Origin: Dysidea avara
Taxonomy: Eukaryota; Porifera; Demospongiae; Dictyoceratida; Dysideidae
NCBI RefSeq assembly: GCF_963678975.1
Contig: NC_089285.1
Coordinates: 6,496,694-6,560,693, forward strand
Reading direction: 5' to 3'
Length of the DNA: 64,000 bases
The position numbers were made by a program, and so were the translations under genes. How positions within the stretch are numbered: position 1 is the first letter of the stretch; each line of letters starts with the position of its first letter. The notes under the pieces are model-generated. The model was given only the letters and a program-made list of their open reading frames with translations, had not been told where the DNA came from and ran no database searches. Positions 35,203-47,149 of this stretch are shown piece by piece.

Positions 35203-35472
35203 TTAGATGAATAAAAATTGAAAATTTTAAAAGGGGAATAGAGATCACTGAAAAGAAAAGCCATGAAACAAGAAGGGATCGCTGGGGTGGTAATGTAAAC
35301 CACACATCTCTATTTGACTCATCTCAAAATGACAGAACATGTAACTAAAATTTATGATACAAAGTCAAAATAGTGATTTGTGGTTTACATTACTACCCCA
35401 GTGATCCCTTCTTGTTTAACGGCTTTTTTCAGCAATCCCTATTCCCCTTTTAATTTTTTTTTATTCATCAAT
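35203..35472. mobile_element. Foldback MITE with about 90-bp arms
   Basis: The left arm (GATGAATAAAAATTGAAAA, AAAAGGGGAATAGAGATCAC, GGGATCGCTGGGGTGGTAAT) is mirrored by the right arm ending AATTTTTTTTTATTCATC. Non-coding. Confidence 0.75.
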
Positions 35473-35689
35473 ATAGAGCCATCCTGCAAGAAAAGGTCCT
35501 TTTTTATTACAAGATAAAATCTTGCAGGAGAAAGGTTCAATTCCTGGAGGATCCTGCAGTATTCTTGTGTAGGAAAAGGTCCTTTTTATTGCAAGATCTT
35601 GCATTTTTGCTCTTGCAAGATGGTTTCTTCTGGAAGTAGATGTAACTGAGTGTCAGGTATGTCAATTAATAAGATTGTGTAAACACAAT

Positions 35690-35830
35690 AACTTTTAGTT
35701 GGTCTCAACAATGTAGTAGGGTTGGCTAGTTTAGCTTTTCAGTGGAAGGAATAATCATCAACCACAAACCTTGCAGCACATCTCTGTACTGACTCAATGC
35801 TAGATATACCAAAAACTTGAGGACTTATAT
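35690..35830 (-). pseudogene. LINE RT fragment
   Basis: The minus strand reads SIESVQRCAARFVVDDYSFH, the QRRAARFV-type motif near the end of LINE reverse transcriptases, then a stop. Confidence 0.5.
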
Positions 35831-36742
35831 AAAACGGTAGGCCTTTTTGGCGATCCAATAATCGGTACACCTCTACCTAACACTGCATACTGCACAGTCT
35901 GTTCCTGGCAATTAGATTTGTGTAGTATACATACAATCTAGTATCATTCAGTATTTGATCATAAAATATATTTTAGGTGGTATATTAACTAATACACTAT
36001 AGAATTTTAAATTCCACTATTGTTGTGATCTGTGCATATGGTACATCATTTCCTAGCCCAGTTATAATCAAAATAATTTTATAACAATGTTAAACACATA
36101 TAGCTACTGAGGATTTTCTGTCCATTTGAACATTGCATACTGCATGTTAATGCAGTATACGCAATACAATGTTTGAACAGACAGAATGTCATCAGTATGC
36201 TCCTCCTGTTACACAGAATTACAAGTGAAGAACAGTACGAGAAGCATGTCTGCAATCAATCCAGTCACTATGGAAAATATGGGCGATAAGCCATGCAACA
36301 CAGCCACAGGGAAGCTCCATTGTGCTATTGTGAATTGACACCTTACGTTGTCAGCAAAAGAACTAGGATACAAAGGAGGACAAAGGCAAGTCCATGATAC
36401 GTGTATTGAACGTACTGTGGTTGGCAAAAAGGCACATCTTGGGATGAAGCAAAGTCAAAACAGAGAAGAAATCGTGTCTGTAGCCTTATCCATTGTTGAG
36501 TTATGCTGGCTGGAGGCATCAATTAGGTAATACTGAGTCAATCAACATAAAAATCTGTTAATAGATTTTTTTTGAATTTCATAGAAACTTTTTGGATGGC
36601 CTGAAGATATTTTTGAGTTTAGCTGTGCCTAACCAGACTGTCATGGAGGGAATGGTTTTAGGGTGATATTTTTTGGTTTGAAAAGCCCAGTTCTTCATTA
36701 TCAATCCCTATACAGTACTACTGTACTGTATGATACAAATTA

Positions 36743-37085
36743 GGGCTGACACGATCATTATATGGTTTTTTAGTATTCAAGTACTCTCTAGAGTTAATGA
36801 TCGTGTACTCACAATTACTAGTTGCAAGTAGTCATACCCATTTGACATGTTTTGTACCAACCTTAAACAGTTTACAGCTTTTTTCAAGTAACAACAATGA
36901 TACACACACTGTATTAAAGTACTGATGTGACCAGAAATTATGCCAATCAAACTCTACAGCCTTCATTGTGTCACTCACTGATGACAATACATCATGTGAG
37001 CTGGCTCACATGATCTTAATGAGTACTAGAGTACGAAAATCCTTAATGAGTATTCGTCAAGTATTACTATTTGTTTCAGCCCCCA
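36743..37085. mobile_element. Probable hAT-like MITE (GGGCTGACACGA ends)
   Basis: AGGGCTGACACGATCATTAT at the left is partly mirrored by GTATTACTATTTGTTTCAGCCC at the right, with GTATTC/GAGTACT subterminal repeats. The inverted repeats are imperfect and the target duplication is not clear. Confidence 0.4.
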
Positions 37086-37179
37086 AATACTAAAAATTTA
37101 CATCATGTCTATCACTCTATGTAGTGCATGCTATTATAATCCATCAGTCAATACTACAACAGTACACCAACATCAAACA

Positions 37180-40100
37180 GTTTCAATAAACTGCTTCTGT
37201 TCTTACAATAACAACAGTGTTCTTGCGTGGCTGCAGCAGTTCCAAAGCATGTTAAATTTCTGCATTAAAAATTGATCCATCCAAGGACTCTGTGGTGATG
37301 CTCTGTCCACTAGTGGTTGCTGTATCAACACTTGAGGTACTTTGAGTTACATTCCTTTTCTTGATCTTCACCCACTGTGCAGTCTTAGGGTTATTACAGT
37401 GGGCACAAGACTGATAATAGGTGAAGAAAAAATACTAGAAAGAACAATAGGAAGATTTAAAAGCATACTCCGTGGGTCCCTGAACACAGTGTGTATGTGA
37501 GGAAAGATAAACATGTACAGTAATACTATTCTAGGGGTATTGGCATATAAACATGAATGATACGTTAGTACACAATTAAATCTGAGGGATGCTGTATAAG
37601 ATTGACTGTTCTCTTGCTAAATTACCTCACTAGCTATATTATTTCAACTATCATACCTCTAGTGTGATTCTCTCTGAATTGCAATCTCACCCAAGGTATT
37701 CAATCTCACGATGAAGCAATGAAACTTAAACTTTCAACAAACACTAAATAAACTCTCTACAGTTCTGGACATTTACACACAGAGTTTGTGTCATGTGATC
37801 CTTCTCACATGAGTGTCATGTGATCCTTCTCACATGATACTGGTGTTTAAACAAGAAAATGGTGTTGATAACACTGGACTGAGACATGGGTATACTGACT
37901 GATAGTTTAATAACCATTAAGCTGCAGCAATAGACAGTAAGCATACAATAGGTAAATAACTACACAGCAATTATCAGCCTAAGGGCACATTTCTCATGTA
38001 TGAGACTATTTGTCTGGTTCCACATGTGTAGACAAAAAGGTTGCTAAAATGAAAATATATATATAATAACCTGCAACACTTTCATGGTTAGAACCATGGA
38101 CCACTGATGTGTGAGATCAGTGTAGTACCAACTGTGCTTCTATTGCTATAGTCTGTTTGCATTCACCAGAGCCCTCGTTTCTTGTTAATAAAAAGAAAGA
38201 GGGCTGGAGCCTCTCTAATAATTTTCTGCTGTTAGTTTTCAAAAAGATCAAATAACTCTAATAGAACAGTCAGCTGATCTAATAGAGCAGTCATTGTGTT
38301 TCAGAAGGTTAAACCCTCAAAATTTTCCTGTGGGGGCATGTCCCCAGACCCCTAGAGGGATAATGCTTTGCATGTTGACTGTGCTTGACAACAGCATAAA
38401 CAGAGTCCCCCTATCTAAAAATAGTTTGCTATGACTACACGTGAGTGAAGAAGAAACCAAAGCTGAACCCGACCCTAACGCTATTACCAAGAGTATATAA
38501 TAGAAACCAAGAATATCGAACAGGTGTATTACCCTGTGATTAATGATTGCATAAAGTAACATGGATATATCAGTAATTGTTCGTTTTCATTACCATTAAG
38601 GTTTGCTGTATTTAGCTAAATTTGGCCACAAAATCAAGTGAAAACATGATAGGAGTTAAAGGGAATTGACAAATGCTAAAGTTCTGGTACTACCAAGAGG
38701 ATCCCTGAAGGCGTAGCAACACGCTTGTTTGTGCAACCATTGTTTTAGCAAGCTGGAGTTATCTTGGGTCCTTATTACACTTTCCTTGTACAATAACTGT
38801 TGATACTTGGTTGAATAACACAGAAAACTGGCAAACAAAGACCCATTGCCATGTGTGCATTTCAAATTACCACTTTGTGTAAATAAACAATTACTGAAAT
38901 ATCTGTGTTACTTTACACAATCATTAATCACAGGCTAATACACTGTTCGACACTCTTGGTTTCTATTATATACTCTTGGTATATGCTATGAAGGTAAATT
39001 TTTGGTGAGTTTGAGACATGCTATGGTTGGCACTTGCTCCAACCCTAGCTCCCCTTGAACTCACCAACCTTTATACAACTAGTGTCCTTGGGTGAGTGCC
39101 AGATGAATAGCCTGAATAAGTAGGTGTCTGGAATCAGATGAATAGCCATTACGTTATTTATTTGTTGGTGACATAATTTTAACCACATCTTTTTATTTTA
39201 TTAATTATTATTGTTGGATAATGTAGCTATTAGGCAGGTACTACTGTATGGTCCAGTTCCCCCACCCCTTCCTGTCGGTGGCCCTGTTTACATACATATA
39301 AAGTATATGTGCAGTTAAGATGCTATCTGGTTACGGACGTCCTTACTTATTAATAATAAACTCTTATTAATTACCTGGAGGTGTTGGTCTTTTAGAATAC
39401 AAATTGTGTGAACTAATTTCTCGCTTCTCCAAGAGAGCAGACAGTGCATCTTTGAACTCTTCTAAATCTCCACTTGATATAATTATAACAAACTGCTTAC
39501 ATGAGTGATCTGAACACTGAATCACTCGTATCTATATAACAAAACAGTACATACAGCTAGGTGATTTCACAAGTATAAAAAGTGTATAATACACAATATT
39601 AATTTGTGCTTGTATACAGGGCCGCCCAGAGAAATTAAGGGGCCCAGGGCAAAGAGTTAAAGTGGGGCCCCAGAGGCAAGGAGGTTTCCATTCTAAATCA
39701 CTTCACCCAAACTGTAAGTTGAAGACCAAAAAAAAAAAAAAAAAAAAAGGTCACAACCTACTCACAATGACAATAGCTACCCTTCACCAACCATATCTCC
39801 TTATCTATAGGTTTGCTACACTGCTCTTCTGAAGAATACTGTGACTGCTCTATTGGGGTATATCGATCTCTTAGGCGGGTATTCGGGGGGCCCTTCGTGG
39901 GGCCTCCTGGGCCCCTTTCAGGCTGGGGCCCGGGGCAAAATGCCCCAGTTGCCCCCCCCCCCCCCCGTGGGCGGCCCTGCTTATATATGATACTGGTAAG
40001 CAATTATAAAGTAGACAAATAATTTGTACATTAATGCACCTTCACAAATATTCCACCTTTGTTCTCTCTCAAATCAACACGGCATTGTGTTTCTGTGTCA

Positions 40101-40246
40101 CTCCAAAGAACACGAGTCTCCAGTTGTTTTTGGCGACGGCACTTCTCTCTTGACACTTGGCTCCGCTCATTTATCTTTCTCAAGAGACCATCAAAAATAC
40201 CTACAAGACTTTGAGCATGACTCCATTCCATTTTGATAGTACGTGG
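37180..40246 (-). CDS. Unidentified multi-exon gene with PUR-like segment (partial)
   Basis: Two exons are clear: 40040-40246 (69 codons, starting PRTIKMEWSHAQSLVGIFDG, with ATG at 40231) and 39375-39531, joined in phase to give VDLRENKGGIFVKIRVIQ and later SGDLEEFKDALSALLEKRE. The layout (basic strand with ENKGG-x-F-x-K-I, then a helix EF-DALS-L) loosely recalls a PUR nucleic-acid-binding repeat, which is a weak inference. A further open exon lies at about 37200-37416 (SCAHCNNPKTAQWVKIKKR, ending FNAEI and TAA). Its phase does not match the 39375 donor, so an exon is missing or unseen. A hAT MITE occupies the first intron. Confidence 0.4.
37440..39370. other. No gene recognised; one motif site
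   Basis: Contains the CTCTATTAGAG motif in inverse orientation at 38241-38293, a duplicated TCATGTGATCCTTCTCACAT (about 37791-37830), and unassigned AT-rich sequence. It may hide an exon of the flanking gene. Confidence 0.35.
39375..39531 (-). CDS. Exon of unidentified gene
   Basis: 157 bp, acceptor TATATAG and donor GTAATT. Encodes a segment with VIIISSGDLEEFKDALSALL and ends RPTPPG. See the gene entry at 37180-40246. Confidence 0.5.
39617..39979. mobile_element. hAT-type MITE (CAGGGCCGCCC ends) with CTCTATTAGAG-like module
   Basis: The 363-bp element starts CAGGGCCGCCCA and ends TGGGCGGCCCTG, flanked by CTTGTATA (39609-39616) and CTTATATA (39980-39987), an 8-bp target duplication with one change. 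GC-rich ends (GGGGCCC blocks, a C-run of 16) enclose CTCTATTGGGGTATATCG. Confidence 0.82.
40040..40246 (-). CDS. Exon of unidentified gene (contains ATG at 40231)
   Basis: 207 bp, acceptor GATTATAG and donor GTGCAT. It may be the first coding exon from ATG 40231, or internal, since the frame is open upstream to the acceptor. It encodes a basic region (REKCRRQKQ) followed by VDLRENKGGIFVK. Confidence 0.5.
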
Positions 40247-40659
40247 CTATAATCAACAACAACAAACAGGATATGATAATATTATATAGTCTACTAGTTA
40301 CATGAAATTGCAGAAGAACCAATGTAAAACACTTTGGGTAATCATTTTTTTTCAAATAGGCTGATACCATCGCTACATGGCACTTGAGAGAATTCCTTAC
40401 AATGGATGAATGAAAATTTTTAGGGTTGTCACCCATACAGATGGTGAGAAGTCTAGACTTAACAGTAATATGTGTCCGATTATACTGTGAGGTGTTTCTC
40501 TGGTTCATTAACTTGAGTACTTTTTTCACTACAACTTTAATAAATAATTTAAAGTCTAGCTTTGTAGCTATTTAACTTGTCCACAAGACAGCATTTAACA
40601 TTGTTCATCAATTATAATTCCATATATGGCACCACGGTGTTACTTTTGCAAACACTTGC

Positions 40660-41175
40660 AGGCAGTGGTGGAGGATGTGGGGGGTGGGGGTGCGTGACCA
40701 GAGTGTATAGATCAGGGGCCCCAGAAACTGTAGCCATTTTCACGATGTCTCAGAAAGTTCATCAGAATTAGTTTTATACACACAATTTGAAGCATTTTCA
40801 ACTAAAACACCAACTTTTAAACTCATCATATGCTACAGTGTATTTGCAGTCAATAAAAACCTCTTGTGACAAAGTTTTTAGCTGTTGACTACAGCACAAA
40901 ACAGCTTTTAGACAGTTGGAAATACTTGGTACAGGTGTAACACACCAACTCTTAAAGTGAAAGGTCAGTGGTTCAATTCCCACTGTAGGCAAGTACTTTT
41001 AGGAACATATTTTTAGGAAGCGCTTTGACTGCTCTATTAGGGTATTTTAGTGTTCTATTAGAATATATCAATCTTTTTTAGCCTCACTCCAATTTCGGCA
41101 AGATATTCTAAGGGTGGCTATATAGACCCCCCTCAGCAGACCGAGGGAAAGCTTCAGCCCCCCACCGCCTATGGC
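40660..41175. mobile_element. Probable non-autonomous element with tRNA-like segment
   Basis: The left GCAGTGGTGGAGGATGTGG and right CCCCCCACCGCCTATGGC are loosely inverted. Inside lie a tRNA-like stretch with GGTTCAATTCC (about 40970-40981) and two CTCTATTAG motif copies (41025-41077). It may be several elements nested. Confidence 0.35.
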
Positions 41176-41179
41176 TACA

Positions 41180-42555
41180 GGTACTGCAGCGAATCTTCCA
41201 TGATGAAAATAAGTACCGCGCATTAAACATCATGTAAGTCTGTTCATCTAAGTAGATAATGAGTTACTATATTGTTGAAGCCAAATGAATGATTTTGTGA
41301 TTTCAGTGTGCCAAGCCAGCATACTGAAAATGATGGTTGTTTAGTATAGTATCTTGCCAAATATTCTATAGGGTAAGAGCTTCACCAAGTTTGTGGATTT
41401 AGGATTCAAACAAACATGAAATAGAGAAAAACTGACAGTTTTTAAACATTATATTGTCTGTAAACAACACCAAAGCCCAAAGGTCAAATCTGAGGTGGTT
41501 TGTCATATGCAAACTTTGCCAAGTTTCATGCTTTTATCCAAAAGTACACAAAAAGGTCTATTTAAAATGCTTAGAACCCCGACTATTTGTAAGTATGGTA
41601 TCTAACAATCATTCAAATAAGTACAAGTTGAGCTGGATCCTAAAAAACACCTAAAAATTAAAAGTGGATTTTTTTTCTCTCTTGAGAGTAAACACTTCAG
41701 CCAACCAGATGATTAACGGCGACACCAAAGGTGTCTGCAACAAACTAGTATGGTTTGGTTCCATTACAAGTTAGAAAAAGGGCTGTAATGGAGATTACAC
41801 TTTTAAGGCTTACCCATAGGAAATGTATAGTGAAAATGTTGATTGACTGTAAATATTATGTCAGACATTTGAACGAAAAGATTTAAAATATTTTTAGCAG
41901 GTCAAGTAGTACTACAAATGAGCCAAATTTCAACATGGTCTGTAATTGCATCTATGAGTTATTAAATGTTTTTGAGGATTCAGCTCAACAGGTACATGCT
42001 ATACCATAGCTAATACCATAGTAATTATCCCCTATAATATATTCCATACAATTATTATTATTATAATAAGGCCAGGCAAAGTAGATTGCTAGTTTCTCAT
42101 CAGCCACTTCCTCATTTTGATGCAGGCGGGCAGTCATTGAAGCACACAAAATCACAACAACAGTAGGCTAGCCATTTCTGTCACTACAAGGATTATCAAG
42201 AGTCTTAAAGCTATACATTTTACTACCTTCCCTAAGAAGAAAGAATTAGCTGAAAATGATAGTAATTGTAATATTTACACAGGGAATCCACCCAGTAAAA
42301 CTGACTTACATTGGAGCCCTGCACATAGCTGAAAATTATGTATAGTTTGTCAAAATCCTAGCACAGCTGATAATTATAGCAGTAATGGAGGTGGCAGGGT
42401 TGAAGGTGATGCAGGCAAACTATAAATACAGTTTGGTCGCTCCATATTCCAAATATGAGACCAGGACAAATGACTTGCTGTATTAATTTTTTTTAATTCA
42501 CAGAGGTTGTGCTATAGATAATATATGTCACATACAGTATATTATCACCTTGCAT
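41180..42555. other. No gene recognised
   Basis: AT-rich sequence with short open frames only. Confidence 0.35.
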
Positions 42556-42559
42556 TTAC

Positions 42560-42740
42560 TCAAAAGTTTTTAAGGTTTACTGCTTCTCACTGGTGGAATG
42601 CAATACCATCCGACTTCCATCCTACTATCACAGACCTCCACTACCAGCAATTCCACCATGATTGTACTTCGGAGGTTCCAGGTACAAGGCACAACACTAA
42701 CTAATGGTATTGCCCTCAAGATTTTGTTGCTATAGAAGCC
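42560..42740 (+). pseudogene. Possible LINE ORF2 C-terminal remnant
   Basis: The plus strand reads FTASHWWNAIPSDFHPTITD, resembling the W-N-x-L-P motif seen after the RT domain of many LINEs. Short and isolated. Confidence 0.35.
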
Positions 42741-43206
42741 TTTAAAGCAAAAACTATAAATAGAATGACCTCACTTCCTTCCGCTAATCGCCTGTTTGAG
42801 TTGCGAACAAGAAGTTGTCAAATACGTATACAATGTATAGTGTATCAACTCCATGCAGACACACAATGTAATCACAGAGTTGATATGAAAGTGGAGGTTA
42901 TTCCATCCTTGATACCATCGATAAGGCGAACACATGTAGACTCTATGTATTTTTGTAATTTGTGACATGAATTTCTATTTGCTTGAAATCCACCTGTACT
43001 TCGAAATTAAAATCTATGAAATTCAGATTTTACTGTTCCTACGAAAATTTCTGGTTCGAAAATAACCAGCTATATGGTAGTATACCAGTTGACAAACAAT
43101 ATAATTGTATCTTTATTGATTCTGGTTGTAATTCTATTTCTCCAGAAGACTGAGTTATAGTGGAGTAATTAACAGCCACTGGCGAGGCAATCAGCTCGAT
43201 CAGGGT

Positions 43207-43432
<226 letters not shown>

Positions 43433-43486
43433 ATGGCATTGATTCCCAACAATGGCCATTATGGATAGTTTACTGCACTCACAAAT

Positions 43487-43769
43487 CAAGGGGGAGGCAC
43501 TATATATTCTGTACTCTGATCTTCGTCCTCGGTCAAAACAAAAGTCAAGCAAGAAATTTGCAGTAGGTCAAAAGACAGGCTTCGATTGTAAAAGGTATAC
43601 CACAATTGGTACTTTTACAGTTACAACATAACTGTATTTTTATGAAAATATGCAAGAATTTGGTCAAGAGTCAAGCATGGATTTTAGCAAAGGGTCAAGG
43701 CATTTTTTTTTTTTTACTTTGACCCAGGACGAAGATCGGAGTACAGGGTATATGGAGTATCACCCCCTT
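43487..43769. mobile_element. Inverted-repeat element (GATCTTCGTCCT ends)
   Basis: TGTACTCTGATCTTCGTCC at the left is mirrored by GGACGAAGATCGGAGTACA at the right, within about 48-bp arms. The interior repeats GGTCAA words. Target duplication unclear. Confidence 0.55.
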
Positions 43770-43984
43770 GCAAGTGTCATTCTCTGATGCTTCTGTGATG
43801 CTTGTGAGAGCCTAAGTGAGATGTGATCTGTGTACATGACAAGAGGCGCAAAGTTGCTTGAGTAAATAAAACTTAGCTTCATTAGTTGGTTTGTCAATAC
43901 CAATTTAACACTCCTGGAGCTGGCCTTTATTCCCGGATTTTGAGAGTCTGGAGATCCACCAGACCTTTTTCATGTCGGCTCATG

Positions 43985-44450
43985 CTGTAGGTACAGTAGA
44001 TCTGCGACTACGGTCAAAGTCTTGACCAGGGAAAATTTCACCTTGACCCTTGACTTGCAGCATTTATTGTCTTTGACCTATGACTTGAGCATTTCTTGTC
44101 AAACTTTTGACCTCCACTTATTTCTCTATTTTCCTATACACACCTGTGCTTATAACCTAGTATAATATTTTTAGTGCATGCTACCAGCAGCCAGGAGAGA
44201 AAAAATCGTTATAATTACGCCTGTTGGAGCTTTAAAACATCTTCATGGAGATCCTTACTTCTTGTGAATTACGTATAATTCCGTAAACTTGATAATGCTA
44301 CGTATAGTTTTCGATTGTGGGTTTCGAACCTTCCGTATCGTCTTGACCCACTGTAAGAGCTATTTTGTGGCCTTGACCGTTGACTTAGAGTTTGACCGTA
44401 GTCGCCGATCGACCTACAGCAAGACCCTGAATGACACCCCCTTGCTTTTT
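43985..44450. mobile_element. Inverted-repeat element rich in TTGACC words
   Basis: GCGACTACGGTCAAAGTC at the left is mirrored by GTTTGACCGTAGTCGC at the right. TTGAC(C) words recur about ten times in the interior. Probably related to 43487-43769. Confidence 0.5.
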
Positions 44451-44817
44451 CCTCTCCCACACACAAAGCCGTTTGGGTATATACAAGACTACCGATATTA
44501 CGCTCATAATCACGTACCTCATCTCCGGCACGGATTTTGATAATTTTTTTCTTTGATATGGCTGCTTCGATTTTCATCCCGAAATCCAATTCCTTCCTTC
44601 CTATTTATATATATCCTGTACAGGTGCGAAAGAGAAGTACAAGTTAAATATATACATTGTGTTAAGCCCTAACTTGAGGGTGTGCTCTTCAGAGTGCTAC
44701 TCACTTCTAGGCATTCTTCGATTTTCACCGAGTGACGATAATATGTATATAAAAAAATCCCCCTGGTTTTCAGTAATTCTTGAAAATCGAAAAGCAAGTG
44801 TAAACGTACATATAAAG

Positions 44818-44871
44818 TAGTCTGGCGCCGCCCGCGTATTTTTTTTGCGAAGGGCGGGCGGCGCCAGACTA
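44818..44871. mobile_element. 54-bp minimal Mutator-like element with 9-bp target duplication
   Basis: It starts TAGTCTGGCGCCGCCCGC and ends GGGCGGCGCCAGACTA with only about 15 bp between arms. It is flanked by CATATAAAG at 44809-44817 and 44872-44880. The ends are the same as in the 287-bp element at 291-577, which also has a 9-bp duplication. Confidence 0.85.
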
Positions 44872-44884
44872 CATATAAAGGTGT

Positions 44885-45465
44885 GGCATTGGCTGTGTGC
44901 AAATATTAGCTAATCATTAGATCTTTAGTTTTGTAATGTTGTACAATTAATTGCAATATCTGGTAATTTGTTCTACAATTTAATTGTATCTGGGTAAAAG
45001 GAATATTTTAAATGAAATAACTGTGGCTCTAAAATGGTTGCTTGAATCAATTAATGTCCTCGGGTAAGTAAATTATTCCTGATGAGTGAGTTCCCTGTTT
45101 CAGTTTCAACAAGATTAACAATTTTATCCATCCCTGATTCCCTTCTAACTAAAGTGTCGTACAGGCTCAGGTCCCTAGAGGGGTAGTTGCCTAATAAGTT
45201 GACCCAGAAAGAAAAAAATGAGAAGTCAAGATGTACTGGCAGAATGCAGGGGAAATCCCAGATCCAGGTTGTGTGGCTCCTCAGGTACTTGCAGCTAAGT
45301 CACTGCCTGACCTGGGATTTTTTTCTGTATTCAGCAGTTCTCAATTACAGGTCTCTGACTCCCTACTTCACAGGCATACTGTTGAGCTGGGGAATAACAG
45401 ATTGTCCACTGCATCCCATTTAACATGTTAGTGACAAATACATTGAAAAATCACTACAATACTGC
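44885..45465. other. No gene recognised; short inverted repeat
   Basis: AAATCCCAG and CTGGGATTT (about 45253 and 45312) bracket a small palindromic segment. Otherwise unassigned. Confidence 0.3.
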
Positions 45466-45469
45466 TTGC

Positions 45470-45715
45470 TTTCCTTTGTACTTTTTCTAGTTTATCAATA
45501 TTAGTCAGAGTATAGGGTGACCAAACTACACAGGCATACTGTAATATGGATCACACTAAAGAATGATAGAATCTTTCCCTTACACTTGTTGATCACTATC
45601 TCAAATTGCACTGCAGATATGCTTGGACATTGTTTGTTGTATACAGAAGTAACGTGGAAGTTTCAAGAAAATGTTTCATCAATATAAATTCCCAAGTACT
45701 TGGCTTGTGGATCTT
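45470..45715 (-). pseudogene. LINE RT-like remnant
   Basis: The minus strand contains KYLGIYIDE followed by degraded sequence, recalling the YLGV-x-ID motif of LINE reverse transcriptases. It lies in the intron after the last NLE1-like exon seen. Confidence 0.35.
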
Positions 45716-45802
45716 AAATACTTAGCCTTCTCTATACATTTGATGCAGTTTATAAACAAACGTACACAAGTTCATTACACAATAAACTGACTGAGTACTC
45801 AC

Positions 45803-45930
45803 ATTTTAATATGTCTATCTCGTCCACCACTAGCCACTTGTTCCCCATTAGTACTCCAGTCAACACTAAACACTTCATCAACATGACCTGGTAGATCCAT
45901 CAGTAACTTCCTGTTCTTAATATCCCACAC
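45803..45930 (-). pseudogene. NLE1: NLE1-like exon, copy 2 (last WD repeat)
   Basis: The 128-bp exon reads VWDIKNRKLLMDLPGHVDEV then SVDWSTNGEQVASGGRDRHI. It is a close match to the Notchless end (DLPGHADEV, VDWSPDG, VASGGKD). It ends at a GTGAGT donor before the expected terminal IWR residues. The tiny last exon was not found, though an in-frame TGA would also follow directly. Confidence 0.8.
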
Positions 45931-45980
45931 CTGTAGGGAAGGGTGGGTAATGAGTGGGTGGGGCTGATGGTGCAGGTCAC

Positions 45981-46040
45981 CTTTAGTGTACTATCTGAAC
46001 TACCACTACACAATAACCTGCTGTCTGCTGACCAGGAGAT
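45981..46040 (-). pseudogene. NLE1: NLE1-like exon, copy 2 (WD7)
   Basis: The 60-bp exon reads ISWSADSRLLCSGSSDSTLK and is joined in phase to VWDIK. Borders are GTACAG and GTGACC. The preceding GHV-x-x-VYQ residues expected in Notchless are not visible in frame, so an exon may be missing. Confidence 0.78.
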
Positions 46041-46328
46041 CTGTACGGGACAGTAGCCAAGAGTTATGTGAGATACATGTACATGCACACAAGTTTAGTA
46101 CACAACTTGGAATGGTATAAAATTATATATAGCACATTATCAGTACTTCCAGATGTGGGTGGGAAGGATTTTTCTTTTTTAAAGAGATTGTATCAGTGCC
46201 TGTGTGACACTCACATGAGTAAGCAAAGCAGAATGCTACGGTAGCTACTTACAGAGAATGTCTTTAACATTAAGGATGTACCAAGTATGGACATTTTAGA
46301 ATCAAAAACATTTAGTGTTAATATACTA

Positions 46329-46549
46329 TGTGACTGGATTTGACAAAACCAGGTTTCCACACACATCCAATTCTTTGACGTTAATCACTTGTAACTTGAC
46401 AACTCAAATTTCACACAATGCTTTCATTGCATTATACAATAACAGGTCCAAATTTGAAACTGACAGCATTTTTATACATTGAGTTATGGTCCTTTAGAGT
46501 CACAAATCTGGATGTGTGTGGAAGCCTGGATGTGTCAAATCCGGCCACA
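46329..46549. mobile_element. TGTGACCGG MITE family, member 2
   Basis: The 221-bp element has ends TGTGACTGGATTTG and CAAATCCGGCCACA, subterminal TTCCACACACATCCA, and TA flanks. Diverged sister of 26163-26401. Confidence 0.78.
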
Positions 46550-46554
46550 TAATT

Positions 46555-47035
46555 ATGTTGATTGAAGCATTACAAATTCTAAAAGGTGCACACTGGCATC
46601 TGCAGCACCATCCCATAGACACAGTTAGAACTTTTGTAGATAGCTCCTTTGCATGCCAGTTTATATGACAACTGAACTACTAGTGACTGTCATTGATCCC
46701 TACAAATCTTGACCAACGCAGACCACTTAGAAAGCAATATTATTTAGATATTTACCTAAAACTGCTCAAAACTGCGTCAAAAACCTCATCCCTGAAGTAC
46801 CTTGGGAGGCTGTGCCTTCCAGATCAACCTTCTGCTGCTCCAGATGCCCACTTTGCCAAGCCCTGGATCCACCTCTGCTTTTTTAAAGTTCAATATGACA
46901 TCTTCAAATGCACACATAATCACATACACAATACTAGTTCAGCTCACCTGATATACAGCACTGACACGACCCCTCAAACTAGTGATGTACCTGTATGGTG
47001 TGTATACTAGTAACATTACTAGTGTAACTATCTCC
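46555..47035. other. Intronic, no gene recognised
   Basis: An open stretch at 46693-47010 (plus) includes SLKYLGRLCLPDQPSAAPDA but lacks splice support or a known motif. Confidence 0.3.
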
Positions 47036-47039
47036 TCAC

Positions 47040-47149
47040 TGACTTGCCCGTCCTGCCATCCCATAACTTCACTGACTTGTCAAATGAAGCACTAGCAATG
47101 AGACGAGCATCAGGAGAGAAACTGACTTGATTGATAAGTTGTTGATGAC
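47040..47149 (-). pseudogene. NLE1: NLE1-like exon, copy 2 (WD6)
   Basis: The 110-bp exon reads HQQLINQVSFSPDARLIASA then SFDKSVKLWDGRTGKS, nearly identical to the Notchless LINQVLFSPD, ASASFDKSIKLWDGRTGK block. It is bounded by TTTAG and GTGAGG. The phase with the preceding donor at 48663 is off by one base. Confidence 0.8.

Noticed and set aside
40930-40995. tRNA gene
   Set aside because: GGTTCAATTCC resembles a B box, but no paired acceptor stem or clear A box is visible; more likely a tRNA-derived repeat.
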